DNA from: an uncultured Bacilli bacterium
GTDB taxonomy: Bacteria; Bacillota_I; Bacilli_A; RF39; UBA660
Assembly: GCA_947626215.1 (NCBI GenBank)
Contig: CANQRJ010000057.1
Location: 1 to 8,497 of the forward strand
Direction: 5' to 3'
Length of the DNA: 8,497 nucleotides
Shown: one piece after another, positions 5,380 to 8,497 of the stretch
Layout: each line of letters starts with the position of its first letter
Numbering within the stretch: the first letter of the stretch is position 1
Position numbers and translations under genes: made by a program
Notes under the pieces: model-generated
Databases searched by the model: none
What the model saw: only the letters and a program-made list of their open reading frames with translations
What the model was told of the DNA's origin: nothing

Positions 5380-8294
5380 ACTTCTTCTCCCTCATTTATT
5401 TTTTCTAATTTATTGACATTAATTTGATAGTCGGCCATTCTTCTTGCTACTCTTCCTTCTACTTTTACAAGATCCCCCACCGTTACTGCATCAAGATATT
5501 TCATCGTACTTGCAAACACGACAAAGTTTCCAGAATCTGTTTCATCGCTTGCCGTCACAAAGGCCATTCGTTCATTTTTCTTCGTTGTAATTTGTTTTAT
5601 TTTTTCAATGAATACGACACATTCAATATGCTTATTAAAGCATCTTGTAATATGATCTAGTTTCATAATATTTTCACTGATGTATTTGCTTGATGGATGA
5701 TTACTTAAATAGAATCCAAAACTATTATACTCCTCTTTTCTTTTCTCTTCTAGAGTTTCTTCTTCTTTTTCTTCTAAAGTTGGTTTCATGACATAATCTT
5801 CTTCTAAATCTCCTCTTAAAACGGCATAGTTTAAAGCCGAATCGATGTTAGCTCTTAAGGTATTATGATTTTTTGTGAATGTATCAAAAGCTCCGGCAGA
5901 GATTAAAGATTCCATCGTCTTTCTTGTGATATTTTTTCCATAAGTTCTCGCGGCAAAGTCAAAGAAATCTATATACGGAGTGGTACGATTTTGAATAATG
6001 GTTTTACTCATTTCTTCTCCTAATGTTTTAATAATTACAAATGGAACACGTAGAGACTTTCCTTCTATTTTATAAGTATTTTCACTTTTATTAATATCTA
6101 CAGGTAAAATCGTCAAACCCATTTTTTTAGCAAGGGCTAAATATTCTTTTGTTTTATCGATTTCATTGATACTCATATTTAATCGATTCGCGATGAAATA
6201 AACGGGATAGTAACATTTTAAGTAAGCCATTTGATACCCTATTAAGGCATAAGATACCGAATGAGATTTATTAAACCCATAGTTGGCAAATTTTAAAATT
6301 AAATCAAATATTTCTTTGGCTAAGGATAAATCATACCCATTTTTTTCGGCTCCTTTTAAAAATTGTTCTTTAAAATTTTCAATGGTCTCTTTTTTCTTTT
6401 TCGACATAGCTCTTCTAATCACGTCGGCTTCAGAAAAACGAAATCCTCCAATTTTTACTAAAATTTGCATAATTTGTTCTTGATACACGATGATTCCATA
6501 CGTTTCTTTTAATATTGAAATTAAGTCATCATGTAAATAGTTTATCGGTTCTAGCCCTTCTTTTCTTCTAATATAAGTATCGATATTTTCCATCGGACCT
6601 GGTCGATATAAGGCAATGGCAGAGACTAAATCTAGAAATTTCGTAGGTTTTAATTTTTTTAAGAAATTTTTCATTCCTTCACTTTCAAATTGAAAAATCC
6701 CAATAGTATTTCCTTTGGTAAATAGTTCTAATACTTTTGGATCATTTAAAGGAATTTTATGAATGTCTAAATTTTCTTTTGTATACTCTTTTATTAAATT
6801 TAAAACATTTTTCATAATTGTTAAGTTTCTTAAAGCTAGAAAATCCATTTTTAATAATCCTAATTCTTCTAAATAGTTCATCGTGACTCCTGTAAGAAGT
6901 TCTTTGTCATTATAATGAATCGGTATTACTTCATCTAAGGAAACTGAACTAATCACAACTCCTGCGGCATGGGTAGCCGTGTGTTTTTTTAAGCCTTCTA
7001 ATTTTAAAGAAATTTCATACATTTTTTTGATTCCTTCATTCGTTTCTATAAAATATGTTATTTCTTTATTTTTTAAATTTTCTTTTAATGATAGCTTGGC
7101 ATCTATTTTATTTACAAAAGCATCTATCAAATTTGGATTCATTTCTAGCGCTTTTCCTACACTTCTTAAGACTAATTTACTTTTTAATGTTCCAAAGGTT
7201 AAAATGTTTCCAACACATTCATTTCCATATCTTTTTTTTACATATTCGACGACTTCGTCTCTTCTTTCCTCTTCAAAATCAATATCAATATCGGGCATTG
7301 TAACACGATCTGGATTTAAAAACCGTTCAAATAATAAATCATACTCTAAGGGATCTACATCCGTAATTCCTAGAGAATAACTGACTAATGACCCTACGGC
7401 ACTTCCACGTCCTGCTCCTACTAAGATGCCACTTGTCTTCGCATATTTTACATAATCATAAACAATTAAAAAATAATCACAGAAACCCATTTTTTGAATG
7501 ACTGATAATTCGTATTTTAGTCTCTCGGCATATTTTAATGGAATGTTTTGGTTACATCTTTTTTCTAACCCTTTTTTGGCAAGTGAAAATAAAAGATTAG
7601 ATGAGGAAATCTTTTTGTCAAATACAGGGATATATTTTTTACTTTTATCTATTTTGACATTACAAGAATCTATAAATTCTTTTGTGCTTTCATCTAAAAA
7701 ATCTTCTTTGTAAAAAGTTTCAAAACAATTTCTTTCGATATTTTCTTCTAAAATATCACGATAAGAAGAGCCTGTATCAATGGCTTTTAACATTCGAAGA
7801 CATGGTTCTTCTTTTTTCGAAAATGCTTTTAAATCAGGACAATTTATGACATGACGCGTTTTTATGAAAGCATTATTTTTTTCATAAGAAGAACTGCAAC
7901 CTATATAAAAATGAGAAAAAGAGAACGTTTCAAAATAATTTATTTCTTGATATGGTAAGACAATATTTAAGTGTTCTTCTCTTGTTTCTAAATCTAAAAT
8001 GGTTAGTTCTCGCCTTTCTTTTATGGTATGAATTTTAAGTAAATGAGAATATCCTATGTTATCTCTTGCATATAAATAAAGAGGAATGGAATTTATCGTA
8101 ATTTCTAATCCAATGATGGGTTTTATATGATTACTCTCCATCGTATCATAAAATTCCATAACTCCATATAAATTTTTGTCACAAATTCCACAGATAGATA
8201 TTTGATATTTTTGTAAGAAAAGTAAAAGTTTAGGAATGGTAATTATACTTTGTAACATTGTGTAATCTGTTGTTACTTTTAATGGTACAAACAT
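5376..8294 (-). CDS. dnaE: DNA polymerase III alpha subunit DnaE (short, non-proofreading type)
   Basis: C-family DNA polymerase of 972 residues, short compared with about 1115-1160 for B. subtilis and E. coli DnaE. In PolC-containing bacteria it extends RNA primers before hand-over to PolC. Visible in order: an N-terminal PHP-derived domain (about 1-210) and a palm with GAGRGSAVGS from 293. The catalytic pair is D335/D337 in PDIDIDF, with the third acid D484 in KMDFLALRNL. The RPGP finger motif is at 564-567 and NKSHS, with H678, further on. A helix-hairpin-helix region lies around 755-806 and an OB fold around 890-965. The polymerase core is complete. The PHP domain is degenerate: the usual His-x-His is LKVTT (5-9) and the Asp-His motif is CDK (38-40), so metal-dependent PHP activity is unlikely. 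There is no DEDD exonuclease, and no clear QxxLF clamp motif between the helix-hairpin-helix and the OB fold, where a Glu/Lys-rich segment (about 828-855) is found instead. The ATG at 8294 has a good ribosome binding site and promoter; the TGA stop overlaps the polC start. Confidence 0.97.
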   Translation of the reverse strand: MFVPLKVTTDYTMLQSIITIPKLLLFLQKYQISICGICDKNLYGVMEFYDTMESNHIKPIIGLEITINSIPLYLYARDNIGYSHLLKIHTIKERRELTILDLETREEHLNIVLPYQEINYFETFSFSHFYIGCSSSYEKNNAFIKTRHVINCPDLKAFSKKEEPCLRMLKAIDTGSSYRDILEENIERNCFETFYKEDFLDESTKEFIDSCNVKIDKSKKYIPVFDKKISSSNLLFSLAKKGLEKRCNQNIPLKYAERLKYELSVIQKMGFCDYFLIVYDYVKYAKTSGILVGAGRGSAVGSLVSYSLGITDVDPLEYDLLFERFLNPDRVTMPDIDIDFEEERRDEVVEYVKKRYGNECVGNILTFGTLKSKLVLRSVGKALEMNPNLIDAFVNKIDAKLSLKENLKNKEITYFIETNEGIKKMYEISLKLEGLKKHTATHAAGVVISSVSLDEVIPIHYNDKELLTGVTMNYLEELGLLKMDFLALRNLTIMKNVLNLIKEYTKENLDIHKIPLNDPKVLELFTKGNTIGIFQFESEGMKNFLKKLKPTKFLDLVSAIALYRPGPMENIDTYIRRKEGLEPINYLHDDLISILKETYGIIVYQEQIMQILVKIGGFRFSEADVIRRAMSKKKKETIENFKEQFLKGAEKNGYDLSLAKEIFDLILKFANYGFNKSHSVSYALIGYQMAYLKCYYPVYFIANRLNMSINEIDKTKEYLALAKKMGLTILPVDINKSENTYKIEGKSLRVPFVIIKTLGEEMSKTIIQNRTTPYIDFFDFAARTYGKNITRKTMESLISAGAFDTFTKNHNTLRANIDSALNYAVLRGDLEEDYVMKPTLEEKEEETLEEKRKEEYNSFGFYLSNHPSSKYISENIMKLDHITRCFNKHIECVVFIEKIKQITTKKNERMAFVTASDETDSGNFVVFASTMKYLDAVTVGDLVKVEGRVARRMADYQINVNKLEKINEGEEV

Positions 8295-8298
8295 CTTT

Positions 8299-8309
8299 TC
8301 ACCACCCTT
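8299..8309 (-). promoter_or_regulatory. Shine-Dalgarno of dnaE
   Basis: Minus-strand AAGGGTGGTGA differs from the anti-16S complement AAGGAGGTGA by about one inserted base. The GGTGG core (8302-8306) lies seven bases before the ATG at 8294. With the promoter immediately upstream, this site fills most of the short 5' leader. Confidence 0.75.
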
Positions 8310-8317
8310 CCAAATTC

Positions 8318-8346
8318 ATTATATCAAAAGATTAGATTTTTGACTA
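8318..8346 (-). promoter_or_regulatory. Extended -10 promoter of the dnaE-polC operon
   Basis: Minus strand TGATATAAT: a perfect -10 TATAAT (8323-8318) with the extended TGn element, a 17-base spacer and a weaker -35 TAGTCA (8346-8341; four of six match TTGACA). Transcription should start near 8311, leaving a leader of about 17 bases. An imperfectly placed inverted repeat (TCAAAA 8324-8329 / TTTTGA 8338-8343) spans the spacer and part of the -35. No other promoter of similar quality was noticed upstream. Confidence 0.7.
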
Positions 8347-8367
8347 TCTTTTTTCTTGAAAATTTAA

Positions 8368-8377
8368 TACAATTGTA
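8368..8377. promoter_or_regulatory. 10-bp palindrome TACAATTGTA upstream of the dnaE promoter
   Basis: A perfect dyad fitting the pattern TACAnnTGTA, which is the operator core of the BlaI/MecI/CopY repressor family. It lies about 20 bases upstream of the dnaE -35 box. No regulator of that family is in the window, and a 10-bp AT-rich palindrome can arise by chance, so a regulatory role is only suggested. Confidence 0.25.
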
Positions 8378-8382
8378 CGTAG

Positions 8383-8416
8383 TAAAAATGATTTCTGCTA
8401 TTTATTGTCATTTTTA
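8383..8416. repeat. 9-bp inverted repeat TAAAAATGA / TCATTTTTA
   Basis: Arms at 8383-8391 and 8408-8416 with a 16-base loop. It has no adjacent T tract and only one G-C pair per arm, so it is a weak hairpin. It sits between the upstream terminator-like hairpin and the dnaE promoter, in DNA with no gene, and might be a protein-binding site; function unknown. Confidence 0.35.
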
Positions 8417-8434
8417 GCATTTGTAACTATTCAG

Positions 8435-8477
8435 ACATAAAAAGATAGAAAAAGTAAAAACTATCTTTTTTTCATGT
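8435..8477. terminator. Bidirectional terminator-like hairpin upstream of dnaE
   Basis: Arms AAAAAGATAG (8439-8448) and CTATCTTTTT (8461-8470) form a 10-bp stem with a 12-base A-rich loop. A further ACAT/ATGT pairing (8435-8438 with 8474-8477) extends it across a small bulge. T-rich arm ends follow the stem on both strands, longest on the plus strand (7 T, 8466-8472). The stem has only two G-C pairs. It most likely ends transcription of a gene lying beyond the right edge of the window, separating it from the dnaE promoter; the direction cannot be settled here. Confidence 0.5.
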
Positions 8478-8497
8478 GAATAAGTAAAGAAATTTGC

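Noticed and set aside
6979..7380. Plus-strand open frame of 133 codons opposite dnaE
   Set aside because: It lies wholly antisense to the conserved DnaE palm coding region; its Ser/Phe/Leu-rich composition is what the complement of Lys/Glu-rich AT-rich coding gives. No ribosome binding site or promoter was seen.
8461..8496. Minus-strand tail reading QISLLIHMKKR then TAG, possibly the end of the gene upstream of dnaE
   Set aside because: The stop would fall exactly on the arm of the terminator-like hairpin, which is plausible, but eleven residues in AT-rich DNA cannot be distinguished from chance and no family is recognisable.

Overview
The window looks like chromosome from a low-GC member of the Bacillota (Bacilli, or a lineage close to the Mycoplasmatota). 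The evidence is strongly AT-rich DNA, a full-length PolC (found essentially only in Bacillota, Mycoplasmatota and a few relatives), GGAGG-type ribosome binding sites and sigma-A-like promoters. Tryptophan is encoded by TGG in the codons I checked, and the three complete genes end in TGA, TAG and TAA, so the code is the standard bacterial one and not the Mycoplasma code. I cannot name a genus.

Everything coding is on the minus strand, so the window reads from right to left. At 8295-8497 is an intergenic segment with a terminator-like hairpin (8435-8477), several palindromes and a good extended -10 promoter (8318-8346). Next is dnaE (8294-5376), the short replicative/primer-extending DNA polymerase III alpha subunit. 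It overlaps polC (5379-850) by four bases (ATGA). PolC is the long, proofreading-equipped alpha subunit of Gram-positive bacteria. Sixteen bases after polC a 155-residue acidic protein of unknown function follows (833-366) with its own Shine-Dalgarno. A hairpin-rich segment of 243 bases (123-365) then holds two minus-strand intrinsic terminators, a third hairpin, a possible small-RNA promoter and a near-consensus promoter. That last promoter drives a gene leaving the window on the left (122-1). Its first 40 residues resemble the N-terminus of Rpn/PD-(D/E)XK 'nuclease family transposase' proteins.

Functionally, the core is a replication-polymerase operon. In Bacilli such as Bacillus subtilis, DnaE extends the RNA primer and hands over to PolC, which does bulk synthesis on both strands. 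Here the two are encoded back-to-back and probably translationally coupled, unlike the usual separate loci. The sequences divide the roles clearly. PolC carries an apparently intact PHP domain, a complete DEDDh 3'-5' exonuclease and a C-terminal QLSLF clamp-binding motif. DnaE has a PHP domain whose metal-binding motifs have decayed, no exonuclease and no obvious clamp pentapeptide. The small acidic protein is the only candidate for an undescribed partner. I see no CRISPR array, rRNA, tRNA, insertion sequence or obvious defence system.
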